A program made the translations under genes and the position numbers. A stretch of DNA of 64,000 nt from Nymphaea colorata (Eukaryota > Streptophyta > Magnoliopsida > Nymphaeales > Nymphaeaceae): assembly GCF_008831285.2 (NCBI RefSeq), contig NC_045149.1, forward strand, positions 22,016,535-22,080,534, read 5' to 3'. Below are positions 36,553-48,700 of the stretch, one piece after another (the stretch's first letter is position 1; the number at the start of each line of letters is the position of its first letter). A model generated the notes under the pieces. It had not been told where the DNA came from and ran no database searches. It saw nothing but the letters and a program-made list of their open reading frames with translations.

Positions 36553-37179
36553 CTACAGAAGCAGCACGAATCCTCCAGCAAATGCCAACAAAGCCCTGCT
36601 GGCCAAGGGCGTGAAGGCACCGGAATTGTCGGGGTTGGAGGTTGAAGGTGAAGCAGCCGGCGCCTTGGGCGAGGATGTAGCAGGGGAACCAGTAGGTTCA
36701 CCAGCGGACGGCGCTCCGGCGCTTGATGTGGGTGGTGAGGAGGTCGGTGCAGGCGATGTGTGGGGAGAACTCGTCGGCGGAACGGGAGCAGAAGGCGACA
36801 TTGCCGGTGGCATTGGTGTTGGCGGGGAGGATGCTGGTGGAGATGATGTCGGTGGAGGCGATGCGGGAGGGTTAGCCGTCATCGGCGGCGGAGAAGCAAC
36901 TGTTGGTGGCGGTGTCGCCGTAGGCGGTGATGGCACTGATGCAGGAGGGGTTGCGGCAGGTGGCGGAGAAGCCACTGGTGGTGGGGTTGCAGGAACTGGT
37001 GGTGGCGTAGAAGGAACTGGTGGTGGTGTAGCGGTAACTGGCGGCGGTGATCCCACTGTGGTGGTGGTGGGTGGGGTTGCGATGGAGGTGGTGGGTGGAG
37101 AGGCAGGGGCCTGGGCAATGGCGGAAGCCACCACGGCAAGAGAAACGGCTAGCAGAAGCATGACTCTTGGGAGGGCCAT
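36553..37179 (-). CDS. Classical arabinogalactan protein (AGP)
   Basis: An intronless 208-aa protein. Residues 1-22 are a signal peptide ending ASAIAQ. Residues 23 to about 185 are almost entirely Pro, Ala, Ser and Thr, with repeated TPPP, SPPP and PPTSSPP units; prolines set beside Ala, Ser or Thr are the known sites of hydroxylation and type II arabinogalactan addition. The C-terminus SGAFTPLASRALLAFAGGFV plus a short Leu tail is a strong GPI-anchor signal (small residues, then a hydrophobic end). There is no Lys-rich or fasciclin domain, so it is a classical AGP. Such proteins act at the plasma membrane and cell wall. The opposite strand is open for 218 codons of Gly/Val-rich sequence, but only as a mirror of this biased gene. 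A TATA element lies about 77 bp upstream. Confidence 0.93.
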   Translation of the reverse strand: MALPRVMLLLAVSLAVVASAIAQAPASPPTTSIATPPTTTTVGSPPPVTATPPPVPSTPPPVPATPPPVASPPPAATPPASVPSPPTATPPPTVASPPPMTANPPASPPPTSSPPASSPPTPMPPAMSPSAPVPPTSSPHTSPAPTSSPPTSSAGAPSAGEPTGSPATSSPKAPAASPSTSNPDNSGAFTPLASRALLAFAGGFVLLL

Positions 37180-37255
37180 GGCTCTCTACCTAGCAGTGAG
37201 GTCAGAGCAGAGGAGGGCTGCACTGTGGGGAAGGAAGGGAGAGGAGAAGAAGCTC

Positions 37256-37263
37256 ATATATAG
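37256..37263 (-). promoter_or_regulatory. Probable TATA box of the AGP gene
   Basis: On the minus strand CTATATAT lies about 77 bp before the ATG and is followed by a short purine/pyrimidine-rich leader. Confidence 0.55.
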
Positions 37264-38121
37264 TTAGGAGAATGAGAATATAATTTTTAAATTACATTAA
37301 AATAATTTTTATGAAATAATAATAAAATATAATAAGAGAATTTTCAAAAGATGTGGGGGATGAATAATTGCCAACCTAGCAAAAAATGGCCGTTTTTTGG
37401 CACATTTTTTTTTTTCCTTACAACTTTCTTGGATTCTTTTGGTTGCTGTCAGTCACCATGCTTCTTTCTTTTTTTTAATTTTTAATGTTTTCTCCAATTT
37501 TACAGTGGGAGCGAGATCTTTTGTATGCATGAAAGAGGCCGGCCACAAGAAAGTGAGAGTACGTTTGATAGTCACGTGAAAACTAACCAAGGTCCGGATT
37601 TCCAATTGTTTTTACTGTTTTGTACCCTTTGAAGGCTGCCCAAGTTCCTAAACTAGCAAAACCGGTCAGATTTCATGAACTTAAGCGAGTTTTGTTGTAT
37701 GTATCGATGGAATGTGGGTCGACCTAATTCGTTTCTTTTGAAAAGTGTACCTTCTTGTAAGGTTTTTGTTTATTACTCGCATGACCTTGCCCGCTTTGGC
37801 CTCTTCTCTGTAGATAGAGAAAGAGAGAGAGAGAGAGAGAGAAGATATTTTTTTGTTTTAGCATAATAGTAAATTCTTTTTCATCTTAAAAAATAAATTA
37901 AAATTTAAAAAAAGTTGTTGGTGGGGTATGATAGCTGGTAAATATTGTTTAAATATATGGTTATGATTTTTGAAGGTTTTTAAGCAATGGCTGGCCAACT
38001 AGATCTCTACTTTCTTGCATATGAATGCTGAGAAAAGCAGACGGAGGAAAGTGGATCCCCTTTATGGATATATAAAATTACAAAAACCACAGAGAAACAC
38101 GATGCGCGATACTCATACAGG

Positions 38122-38126
<5 letters not shown>

Positions 38127-38155
<29 letters not shown>
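38127..38155. repeat. (TA)n microsatellite
   Basis: An uninterrupted TA run in an AT-rich stretch. Confidence 0.9.
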
Positions 38156-38160
<5 letters not shown>

Positions 38161-38879
38161 TATTTTAAATATTTTTAGATTCAAAATAGAAAGTAATATA
38201 TTTCTTATTTTGCGAAGAATAACATTTTTTTTGGACTAAGGCCCAATATCTCCGGTGTCACCCACAACACTGTTGAGAAATTTCTAATTGAGCACTCCAA
38301 ACTAAAACATATCAAGATTTTTTTGTTTTGAAGAAAAGGAAGCATGTCCAAAGAAAAACTTATAAAAAAAAAATTAAAAAGGTAAAGTCTATGTCCCGTG
38401 TTTGATTGCCAAAAGCGCGTGTGAGGGGTATTTTAGTCATTTTACAAAAAATAAAATTTTCTCCTCGTTTCGAGGAGAGGGAGGGCTTTTCTTTTTGGAG
38501 ACCAAAGACTTTCTACTCATTTTGCATCCGAGTAAGCAATGGGGCCGAACGTAAAACCTTTTTCCTAACTTATATTATATTTTCGTTTTTTCGAGCCCCT
38601 CCTGACTTACAACCTTAGAGGGCAGGGCGTTTGATGCGAAAAACAGAACTTCCCGCGACATTTTGTCACCGTTCCATGGGTTTGGCAGAACGATAAGAAA
38701 AAATCAATTTTGTCTTTTTTACCCTTGCCATGACACGCGCCGAACTCCCCCCTTATTCCTTGCAGAGGCCCCGAATTTTTTGCACCAATCAACGGTCATA
38801 AGGCCATTTTGGTAAATTAACTACCACAAGCAAACAGCTGGCGAGGGTCAATTGGAATTGGGTGTCCAGAAGTTTTTCA

Positions 38880-39085
38880 TCTGCACCATTCAAACGGGGA
38901 GTCTCTATAATGACCCATTTCGGCTCCATATTGGACCTCAAGGATCCAATGATATAACAGAGTAGATGGCACCCCTAATGGTAGATCTAACATTCTCAAT
39001 ACCATCAGGATAAAACCTTTTAGGATTTGAACTAATAACGTGGCTGCAACACCCCCACCCAACGTGACCAGTTGAGCTAGAGAAG
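38880..39085 (-). mobile_element. tRNA-derived SINE
   Basis: On the minus strand an A box TAGCTCAACTGG (39068-39079) and a B box AGTTCAAATCC (39023-39033) have tRNA-like spacing of about 35 bp. A non-coding body follows for about 140 bp. Target duplications could not be found, so the ends are approximate and the copy is older than the one at 31206. Confidence 0.6.
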
Positions 39086-41576
39086 CACATTGGTTCTTGC
39101 TATCAAAGGGAATTTGATCTGCTAAAGTACATGTTCTACATGTGACATTGTGCAGAAGGCAGACAAGAAGGAAGGGATATTCTCATGCCTCCAAGCTGCC
39201 ATGAGCTTTGCTTAAAGCATTTAGATATGCATGTTGTTATTATGTTCTCGTCTAAAACTTATGAAGAGGATTGGATTCTTCATATGAAAAAGTTGGAAAT
39301 TTTTTGTGTGAAATGACAAATGTAGTTCAGTACATTTTTTTTCTTTTTAAAAAACATTTTTAGTAACTTCAAATAATTTCATCCCTGAGGGATTTGGTAC
39401 ACACCTGATTGGACCAATGGCTGGCAAGGCAGTCTGGTTCAAACCTCGGCAGCACCAGCTAATGGTGGAGTGAGCAGTGGTGACATAGAAAGAGGCACTG
39501 TTATTCGAAATTTCAAACTTTAAGGGGGTACTCATATGTAAAAAGTGAAACCTAAAGAAATCTCCACATATTGGGCCAAGTAGGGCCAGCAATATCCCAC
39601 AGCAAGTTTATTTTTAATCGGGCCAGCCCAAATGACAAATACTTGGCAGAACCACTTACACTAGCCATGGGCTTTAATAAAAATGTACCACAAGAAAATG
39701 AGTGTGTGTATATTAAGTGGTTGTAATTATAAAGTTTTCATACATCGTAACTCAAAGTACCGATGTAACACACAACTGTAAGTCATGTCAGCTTGCAAAA
39801 AGGATAAAACTGTCTTTCTTTTATTTCTCTAAAATAACTCTTTTATTTCTAAATAAAATCATTTCAACTTAGTTCCGCAGTTCTAAGTCAATATCCTACT
39901 AATTTCACCTTTTTTAGTAAATAAATGTACTTAAAAGTTTGGTGACCAGGAGTATTTCAACTTACCGTCCAACAAAAGGGCTGACGACTCCACCCTTCCT
40001 CTTATCTCCCCCAAGTTACAAGGTCTGCATTCGGCACTTCAGGGTGATGCCCCCGTTATACTTCAACTTGCATATGCTCAAAGCTTAATACTGAACAATA
40101 AAAGAAAAAGTCTATCAAGTTCGGTTTTGTGCTAATTTATTACTCTCTATTATTAACTGAATTATGCTTGATCTTTAATTAATCTGTTGCACGTGGATGG
40201 ACTATTGAAGGATTGCACATTCTTTTTTTACGAGAGAAATTCTTTAGAAGAGAAGATGAATCTATCATTTTTATGCAAGGGAGATACCGTGCATGTGAGA
40301 TGGTCACGTTGCACATGGGCACCCTTGTATCCCAACTTGCTTTCAACAAGTCAAAGGGAAGAATATTTTTAATTTCTACAAGCTTCTTCATGGTTGGTTA
40401 GTTTTGAAGAATTATATATGGGGGAACTAAAAAGTCTTTCATGTTCATTAAGTATGTGGATTTTATATTTAAACTGGATCTAAATTAAGGGTTAGTATAC
40501 TTGGGGAGGAGCGTAACCAAGAAGCAGCATAACTCGTCGAACTGGTGGGTCAGTGAGAGTCAAGTTGTCAATTCAATTCTTGCAGATGTTATTCCTCTGG
40601 ACTAGGTGTACTTTCAAGTTGAAGGGAGTAAATGTAATTTCACCAAAGTCTTGATGGAGCTCTTGACCACAGGAACAGGGACAAAACAGAGGGGGCTTTG
40701 CATCTCACCCCGGCAGTGTCGTTCCCTCCCACTCGCACAAAACATATAACACCTTAGAAGTTTAGTCCTGTATCGAAAATTGTGATGGATCTTCAAGGGC
40801 TTATAAAGGGAGGCCATTAATGAGATGATTGTCCTGGTTCCTAACCTTATTAGGATTGGAACCAAAACTGTTAGGGGGCGGGTTGGGATCTATCGAACCA
40901 GGGGCCCGAACCCAGGAGTGAGTCGGGTTGTTACAGAATGTGTTTTTCAAATTAAAATAATGTCAATTCTTGTGTCACATATGGAGCTCATAGGCAGCCA
41001 CTCATTGGTTCGATGTGTATTACCCTGCATTGTGCTAACGTGGTGAAAAAGTATACTAGTTGATATACATTGGGACTTAGCAAAAGAAAAGGAAAGCCAC
41101 ATGCTCTCACTGGGACGGTAACACAGCCATGAACCCTACCAGTAAACTCTACAGGATAAAAAAAATGCCACATTTTCTTTCAATAAATCAAAATGCTACA
41201 TTCGAGAAATGCATGGAAAGTGACTGAAATTGTCACCATTATGTGGGATACGATACCTTCACCATAAAGCATCCAAACCACTTAAATACATGGAAATGGC
41301 GACGAATTCTGGCCCACACACCACACATGAGTCAAGTGAGCTTGCAGGTTTGTGCCCATAACTTATGGGCAGAGACACAGGGAGAAAAGGCAGAGAAGCT
41401 ACACTTCCATGTCCTTCCACCACTTGCCTGATGCTTGGCTGCCTCCCTTTGTCTCTTGTGAACTGGGTGCAAATTATTGGATTATGGTTTTGGGGTTTCA
41501 ATTTTACTTGTGCTTGATCTTATCAGAATTTGATTTCTTATGTATTTAGCTTATCAGAATACTGCCGGTCCGAGCC

Positions 41577-41917
<341 letters not shown>

Positions 41918-42065
41918 GGTTCATGCTCTATGTGGCTCATGATTGTAAGGAGGTCCCTAAAATGCTTAAATTTGTATCAGCTATAAAAACTTTTTTTTTT
42001 GCACTCACCAGCAAGAGTTATACTTTGCAAACTTTAAAATATAAATTGTGCAATCTGAATCAAAG

Positions 42066-42295
42066 ATCCAAAGCTATTTGAGATCATTAGGATCTTAGAT
42101 CCATAGATTTAAGGTCAGACCACCTCCCATGTGCCCTCAAATTTGATGTTTTTGCAGAAAACTAAAGATCTCAAATCTTCTTTCTCACATGGTAGTAAAA
42201 TCTGGTGTTTGTTTACTCCATGAATCTCACATAAAAAGGATCTTAGATCAGCCTTGGATCTGATATTCGAGACTACCAAATGCACCCTAAGGTTC
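42066..42295. mobile_element. Possible MITE with inverted arms
   Basis: TAGGATCTTAGATCCATAG on the left and AAAAGGATCTTAGATCAG on the right, together with the terminal CCAAATGCACCCTA, look like a degenerate foldback element. A similar block (GGGGTGTTTGATAGCTTCAG) occurs near 9280. Ends are approximate. Confidence 0.35.
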
Positions 42296-42729
42296 AAACC
42301 AACAGATTATTTGCTTCCTTTGATTCCCAAGAAGAAAGGAAAAAACACACATGATTGAAGCGGTTTTGTGAAACTAAAACTAAATTAAACCATCTTTTTA
42401 TTTGAAGAACTTTTCTTAAGTGGATTCAGGCTCACATTTTCTTACTTGCTTTCTTAGATGACAACCCCTCTCCCTTGTGATTGGACTTTCATGATCTCTG
42501 TGATTTCCCTTGTAATATGGAGTCACTGGTGTATCCAGAAATGTAAAATAGGAAGTTTATTACTACTGTAAGGTTGTGAACATCAATGTGCGCATCTTGT
42601 AATAACTCACACATAAGACTGTATAAATGACTATAAACTCGTCTATCAGATGGCCTTTATGATCTGCGTTTGACAAGATGAACATAGCTTTCAGGATCAC
42701 TTAGAACAGTGATTAGTTTCATCTTGCAG

Positions 42730-42867
42730 GAGAGTAATTGGTTCAGAGATGTGGGTAGGGACTCTAGTTGTGGTGGATTCTGTAGGCCAGGCATGGGATC
42801 TCGAAGAAATTGGTTGACAAGAGTTGCAGAGGACAGAGGATCTCAAAGTAGGAAGGCATTAATGTAG
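42730..42867 (+). other. Orphan exon-like reading frame
   Basis: A canonical acceptor (ATCTTGCAG ending at 42729) is followed by 45 codons reading ESNWFRDVGRDSSCGGFCRP, then GMGSRRNWLTRVAEDRGSQ, then SRKALM and a TAG at 42865-42867. The composition (Arg, Gly, Trp, Ser, Cys) and clean splice site look like a real terminal exon, but no upstream partner exon was found between here and the AGP gene. It may be a remnant or the end of a gene I could not assemble. Confidence 0.3.
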
Positions 42868-43719
42868 CTGCTAATGAAGATCATGGATTATCCGCAGCAT
42901 ATCCAAATGAGGAAAAAAATGGTGACACACGGCAACTGCCAAATGCAATGAAAGTTATCAAAATAAGATTACCTTCATGTGAGATCTCGATTGTAAAATA
43001 CGAGGGACTTGTGCTATATTGTCTGTAAGATCCATGGGGGCCTTCCATGGTGTAAAATCATGTTTAATGATTTTATTTTGTTTTTCTTTTATTTTCCCAG
43101 CACAGATATCTCTGTTAAAGGAAGATGGATGCTCAGATCTATCTGCAGAATTTCTTTTCTTTATCATTGCCTGCAAACTAACTGTAGGTCGGTGAAATTT
43201 GTTCAATCATGCTGCCACAGCAGGAAGCATCAGGCTATGGATTTTGATAGAAACAATGATCAATAAAGTCACAGGAGTAGCTAAATAATCTTGCGCTAGA
43301 AGAAAGCACTGACACGATGATTTCACTAGTCGAAAACACAGTGAATCAACAGCAGTACAAACTGATGCGACACTGCACTGTCCACATGCATCTGCGAAGT
43401 TCTCTCTTAAAAAGCTACAAGCTGGAGCAAACGAATTCAACATGTCAGCCACAACTCACCAAGTCCACAACTTGGGCGACACAAGCGACTAACCTGCCAA
43501 TGCAGCACATAATGAAGAACAGATTCTTGCATGTGAAGCATGCAACAAGAGAAGAAATGCCAAATGACATGGATGATTGGCATAGTGTTAATATTTTCGG
43601 TTTCCACTCCTTTCAAGTTCTCTTCTCTTTTGGAACATATATGTGATGAACCGCTGTCGTTGCTGCACTGTGCACCTTATCCCAGAAATTTGAGCATCCT
43701 TATTTGTGTCAAAACTGTA

Positions 43720-43720
<1 letters not shown>

Positions 43721-43750
<30 letters not shown>

Positions 43751-43771
43751 ACGCACACACACACACACACA
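43721..43771. repeat. (TC)n(AC)n microsatellite
   Basis: A TC run passes into an AC run. The short frames over it on both strands are by-products. Confidence 0.95.
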
Positions 43772-43877
43772 TAGTGACCACAGAATCATTCATCAAGAAA
43801 AGAAAAAACTAATCTTCTTTTGAGAAAACTCAACACAGCATTGCGATGGTTGCAGTAGAGAAATTTCTACTTGTAGA

Positions 43878-44505
43878 CAGTAGCGGAGCTACGTGTGGGC
43901 TGGCGTAGGCCTCTGCCCACGCCAGCCCAATAAAGCTCCATGTGAAAAGGAGCTTCACATGCGGAGCTTCAAGGCATGTTTTGGCAGTTGCCCATGCCAG
44001 AATTGGGTCGCACCCCACCGTTTTCATCTGCCTCCAGCCGAGGTTACTGCAAGCATCTCGTTCAGGGATTTTCGAGAATTCTAAGCCAACACCGAAATCG
44101 CTGGCGGCAGGCTGCGGGGTAAATGTCTGAGAGTCTGGCATTTAATCGCTTCCGTCTCCTCCGCCTCTGCTGCTTCTGACTCCTGCTTTTTTGTTTCTTT
44201 TCTTAACTATTAGTGGAAAATTAAGAAGAAGCGGTGAATCTGATAGCAGTAGCACTTAACGTATAGGATTTTCCTGTAATGAATTTCAGTTTTCAAATTT
44301 GTCTAATTTATGAAGGATTTTTGTTTGGCGATCTAATCACACTTGAGGAATGAGGAGATCAAAGCTTCGCCAAACATCCCTCAATGTTTGTTCATTTTTA
44401 CATTAATATCTTTAAATATTTGCTTTGTTCTATATGTGAGTGCCCCTTCGTATGTGAAAATCTATGAATGGGTGCCCCCTCCAGAAAACTTGTCTGGCTC
44501 CACTG
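43878..44505. mobile_element. hAT-type non-autonomous transposon, 628 bp, with 8-bp target duplications
   Basis: The left end CAGTAGCGGAGCTACG and the right end, read in reverse, CAGTGGAGCCAGAC are short imperfect inverted ends starting CAG. Perfect 8-bp direct repeats CTTGTAGA flank it at 43870-43877 and 44506-44513. An 8-bp duplication is the hallmark of the hAT superfamily. The left arm holds a hairpin-like GTGTGGGCTGGCG/TGCCCACGCCAG pair. There is no transposase frame, so movement would need an enzyme from elsewhere. It is the best preserved of a small family in this window (11913, 32034, 41577). Confidence 0.75.
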
Positions 44506-45274
44506 CTTGTAGAGACCAGGGAAAAAAAAAAAACAGTAAGCAGTAAGACTAGAAGACAAGGAGCAACCTTGCACTTCTCATGGGTGTGGATCAGAAACAA
44601 GGATTTTAGAAGACACCATGGTATGAACACCCACTTCACAGTTTTTAGGAGAGAAAACGTTAACATCAACTTCGAATTTTTGCTTCCTGCAACTTCTTAC
44701 CACCTTAAATTCTTCACTGTGTGCTTCATATTGGCATGCAATGTACTTCATCCCATGGCCGATAACCTATGTCTCCAATTACTCGCCATCAATTAGGATC
44801 ACCTCCACATTGATTCATGCATGAATCTGCCATTCATCAAGGGAAGGTAAAAAAGATAAGCTGTGGGAAATCTTGCAAAAATGTTCTTTTTTTATTAAAA
44901 AACACCATTAAAGTCTAGTCTAACAAATTATCAATTTAGTGTAAGTTTTGCATCAACCCATTCTTAAGATCATATCAATAAGGTTAGATTGCAAAAAAAA
45001 ATTCGCAATATCTTCTCTTCCTAAACAGGCGTTGTTGTCTTCAAATCATCGGACATTTATTCTACAAAGCAATTAAGAACACCGGGCAGATACCCAGTAC
45101 TATTCCACACAGTTGCAAACTCAGACTCAAAAATTGGAAAATTAGATTTTCGCTTGGCTCCATACATTGTTGAATAATTTATATTTAATATTATTTTATT
45201 ATTATATATATATAATTATATATATTATCATTAATTATATTTATACATGATTTATATTAAAAACATGTCTTTTA

Positions 45275-45395
45275 ATATTAATTGACTTGATCCGAGTCGA
45301 GTTGAATCAAACCCGAGTTTCAGACTTTTGAAGTAGTCGAGCCGAACTCGAACCGCAGTTATGGGCTGCGGCTTGGCCCGCTCGAGTCCCACCCT
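45275..45395. repeat. TCGAG-type dispersed repeat
   Basis: Motifs TTGATCCGAGTCGAGTTGAA and GTCGAGCCGAACTCGAACCG match the family at 30158-30606. It lies about 380 bp upstream of the TAF4 start codon. Confidence 0.4.
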
Positions 45396-45772
45396 GAAAA
45401 GCGGTGCGTTACACAGCCAGTCGAACGAGGGGCACGTTTTGTAGTCGCAGGACGGGCAGTCTAGGTTATCGTGAGGCGTCCTGTTCTGGTTTACGTTCAT
45501 TTGGGGACTATAAGACGCGAAGAACTGGACGTCCCGCCCCTGACGTCTCCAACCCCCATCAAATGCCGCCAACATCACAGTCGGCAGCAACTGCCCGATT
45601 AACCGGCAACGAGCCAACGTCCGCCTCCGCAAGGATCCGCAGGAGCTTCTCTTCCCTTGCCATGAACTTTGGGCGACTCCCCTCGAACAACCCCTCACCG
45701 TTAGTTCTCCGATTGTAATCCATTAACTTCTCTTTCGTTCATTGTAGTTGGTATTGTGAATAATAAGTCGCC

Positions 45773-48700
45773 ATGGATCCTTCGATCATGAAGCTGCTTG
45801 AAGAAGACGAGGTTTGTAAAAATTTTGCTTCGGTCTCTTTTAGCTTTTCGTTCTCATCAATCGTCGGGGCCTGTCGTTTTTCCCTTTTTCTTGCTTATGT
45901 TATTTTCTGTTGATATGGGCTTCGTGTTTAGGACGAGCACATGCATTCCGGGGCAGATGTTGAGGCGCTCACCGCGGCGCTCAATCGGGATATCGGAGGC
46001 ACGCTCTTACCTCAGACAACCACCTGTACGGTGGAATCTGATCCTGGTCAGGTCCTTCTTCCTGTTTTTCGTGATGCCCATCTTCTATTTCGTGTTGTTT
46101 TTTGTTAGGGTTTGTTCAAGTTGGTTTTCGAAACGTCAATGAATGATACCCTGTTAATCCTTCCATCTCTCCAATATCGATTAGATGAATGGTTGCACCA
46201 CAATTTGGTTTTGATTCGATCATTAAATGCATTATATTGCCAACTTTATAGGTGCCTTGTCCCATGGTGACGCATCCTCGCCTTCTCTTTCTTTCGGACA
46301 ATGGCAGCAATCTGCACTAGAAGAAGAAAATGTCAAGCAAGAGCATATGCAGGAAGTGCATCAACTCCAGCAAATACAAGGGAAGCACCCATGTGTAATG
46401 GACCAATTAAAACATGGGGAAGATGCAAGGCCTCTGGAACAGAAAAGTGGTATAATCTCATCAGGTGGTGACCAACCTCTGTGTGACCAGAAGCAAGTTC
46501 AAGCTCAGGATCAAACTTTACAACCTGCACAAGGCCAGCAGATGTCTGTAGAGAATAATCAACTTTCCGGGAAATCCTCTGGACAAGGAATAGAAAAGGA
46601 AACCTTTCAAAAGGGTGGGCAATACCTTAAATCACTACCATCTAATGCACAGGATGCTGCCTTAGGTAACCAACATTTGCACCCTGTGAGTACTCAGCAA
46701 TCATCTGCAGTGGCACAGTCAAGTAATCCGAAACAGCCTTCCAAGCCAGGAACTATTCCTTTTGCCTTGTTGCTTCCAGTTTTAACTCCTCACCTTGACA
46801 AAGACAGGACCATGCAGCTACAAACACTTTTCGTCAGATTGAGGGTCGGCATTTTCATCCTATCTGTTACTTATATTTACTAATTTTTGTCTTCTATGAC
46901 ATTTTGATCAACTGTCCATTACTCTGTTCTCCCTTACTGGCTTTGCTCAGAAAAATGAGGTTTCAAAGGAAGACTTTTTAAGAGTTGCTAAAGACATAGT
47001 GGGGGATCAGATGCTCAGAAAGGCTGTCGAACTAATGCAGGAGAAGGCAAGCTATAGAATTTTTAGAAAGTTATAGATGTAACAGCTGTAAGTGTTATAT
47101 TTGACTATAGAACTGTTACTTCCCTTTCACATTTTTCCTGCACTCATTGCAGCATATGCAGCTTCGGAATTCCCAGAAAACACCGAGAGGTCAATCTAGG
47201 TATCAATTTCAGTCTTCTAGTCCCTTGCAGGATTCTGGTCTTTCTGGTTACAATCATCCACAGGTAGCCGAGACTCAATCATCATCACAAATTCATGCTT
47301 TACCTAATACATCCCATAAGAGGTTGCATGATCAACAATCGAAAATCCCAAATGTGCAAATGCAGGCAAACTTATCCCTTCCTGCTTCTGAAACCACTGC
47401 TCAGAAAGCTAGGCAGGGTACCGATCATCATCCTGATAGACAGGGAGTCTCTTCAAATCAAGCAGTCCCTGTTAATGTGGGCCAGGTTATTCAGGAAACA
47501 GAATCCTCGAAGGTCTTAGTGCCATCTGTTGATCAGCAGCACCAGCAGCAGCAACAACAACAGCAACATATGCCGTTCCCACAGTCATCGTTTTCAATGT
47601 ATGGGGGAACAGTGGCGAATTATTATTCATATGGGTTTTCTATGCCATCTGTCACTGCACAGGGAGGTCCTGCTAAGATGCAGGGACAAGATCCTCAAGT
47701 TCGACAAATGGCAAATTCCCAAGGAATGGCTCCACCTCAGTTACCATCATCTCAGCCTTTGAACCTGAAGACTGTTCCCAAACATGACCTGCAAAGTCCC
47801 AGAAATGAAACCAAGAGGCCACAAAGTGTATCACACCCACAGATAACTGGTGTGTCAGCATTTCAACCAAATCCAAGCATGTGGCAAACTAGCTTGGATA
47901 AAGAACTGAAGATTGGTGGACTGCCATCGTCGTCACACATGAAACAGGAGACTAGTGACCATGTAATGGACCATCAACACAAACCTTTTATGTCTGGTCA
48001 GGGGACACCTTTCAGTCCAATGAACATTGACTCAGGGAATTCAAGTCATGGTCCCATAAAGGAAGAAGCTTTGGAGAAGCAATCTGGCAGGGTAAACTTC
48101 ACGGCCGCTGGAAATGTTCTCCCTGCAAATCCATTTTCAAGCTCCTTGCCAACACATCTAGAACATTCAACACAGGTACATCTTACTCGCATTTTAGACT
48201 GAAAGTGAACATGATGAACCAGTTTGCTACATTAGGTTTGTATTTTGTTAGCATATTGATATGTTGTCCACCTTTAGACTGCTACTGTAAGATATGTTGG
48301 AAAGTGGGGGCTGTCTCTTATGCAAGAAGAAAATTTTGCATATCCGAAGCTGTCATAAGAAAGATATTCAACCCAAATGGTTTTGGTTGTATCTTGTAAA
48401 ACTGGATCCAAGGACTTTCTCTCATTAATTGTATAAGCATATCATCTAGAAACATAAATATGGACAAAAAATGTTGTACTGATTTAACATTTGCAAAGAA
48501 TGCTCTCACCACACACACAGACACACACATGCACAGATATATACACAGAAAATGCTCTATTGCCACGTGTAAATGTACATGCAAAATGCTTAATTGCTGT
48601 ATAAACTGAAAATGTTCCGTGTGAAAAATTTCTTTCTCCCGGGAGTTCTCAAATGAAAGTTTCTTTGGCTTTAAAAGCTGTTCATATGAAAATTTCTCTT

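Noticed and set aside
36611-37267. 218-codon plus-strand frame rich in Gly, Val and Ala
   Set aside because: It is the exact opposite strand of the AGP gene. Biased Pro/Ala codons leave the reverse strand open; there is no signal peptide or domain.
39385-39460. Possible SINE head (TGGTACACACCTGATTGG and GGTTCAAACCTC)
   Set aside because: The B box is good but the A box is weak; body and ends could not be delimited.
40505-40870. Possible SINE (ATAACTCGTCGAACTGG and GTCAATTCAATTC)
   Set aside because: The A- and B-box matches are both poor and no target duplications were found, so it was not listed as a feature.
45252-45718. Frames of 148 (-) and 104 (+) codons before TAF4
   Set aside because: They overlap each other in the GC-rich TAF4 leader and a TCGAG repeat; no domain is seen.
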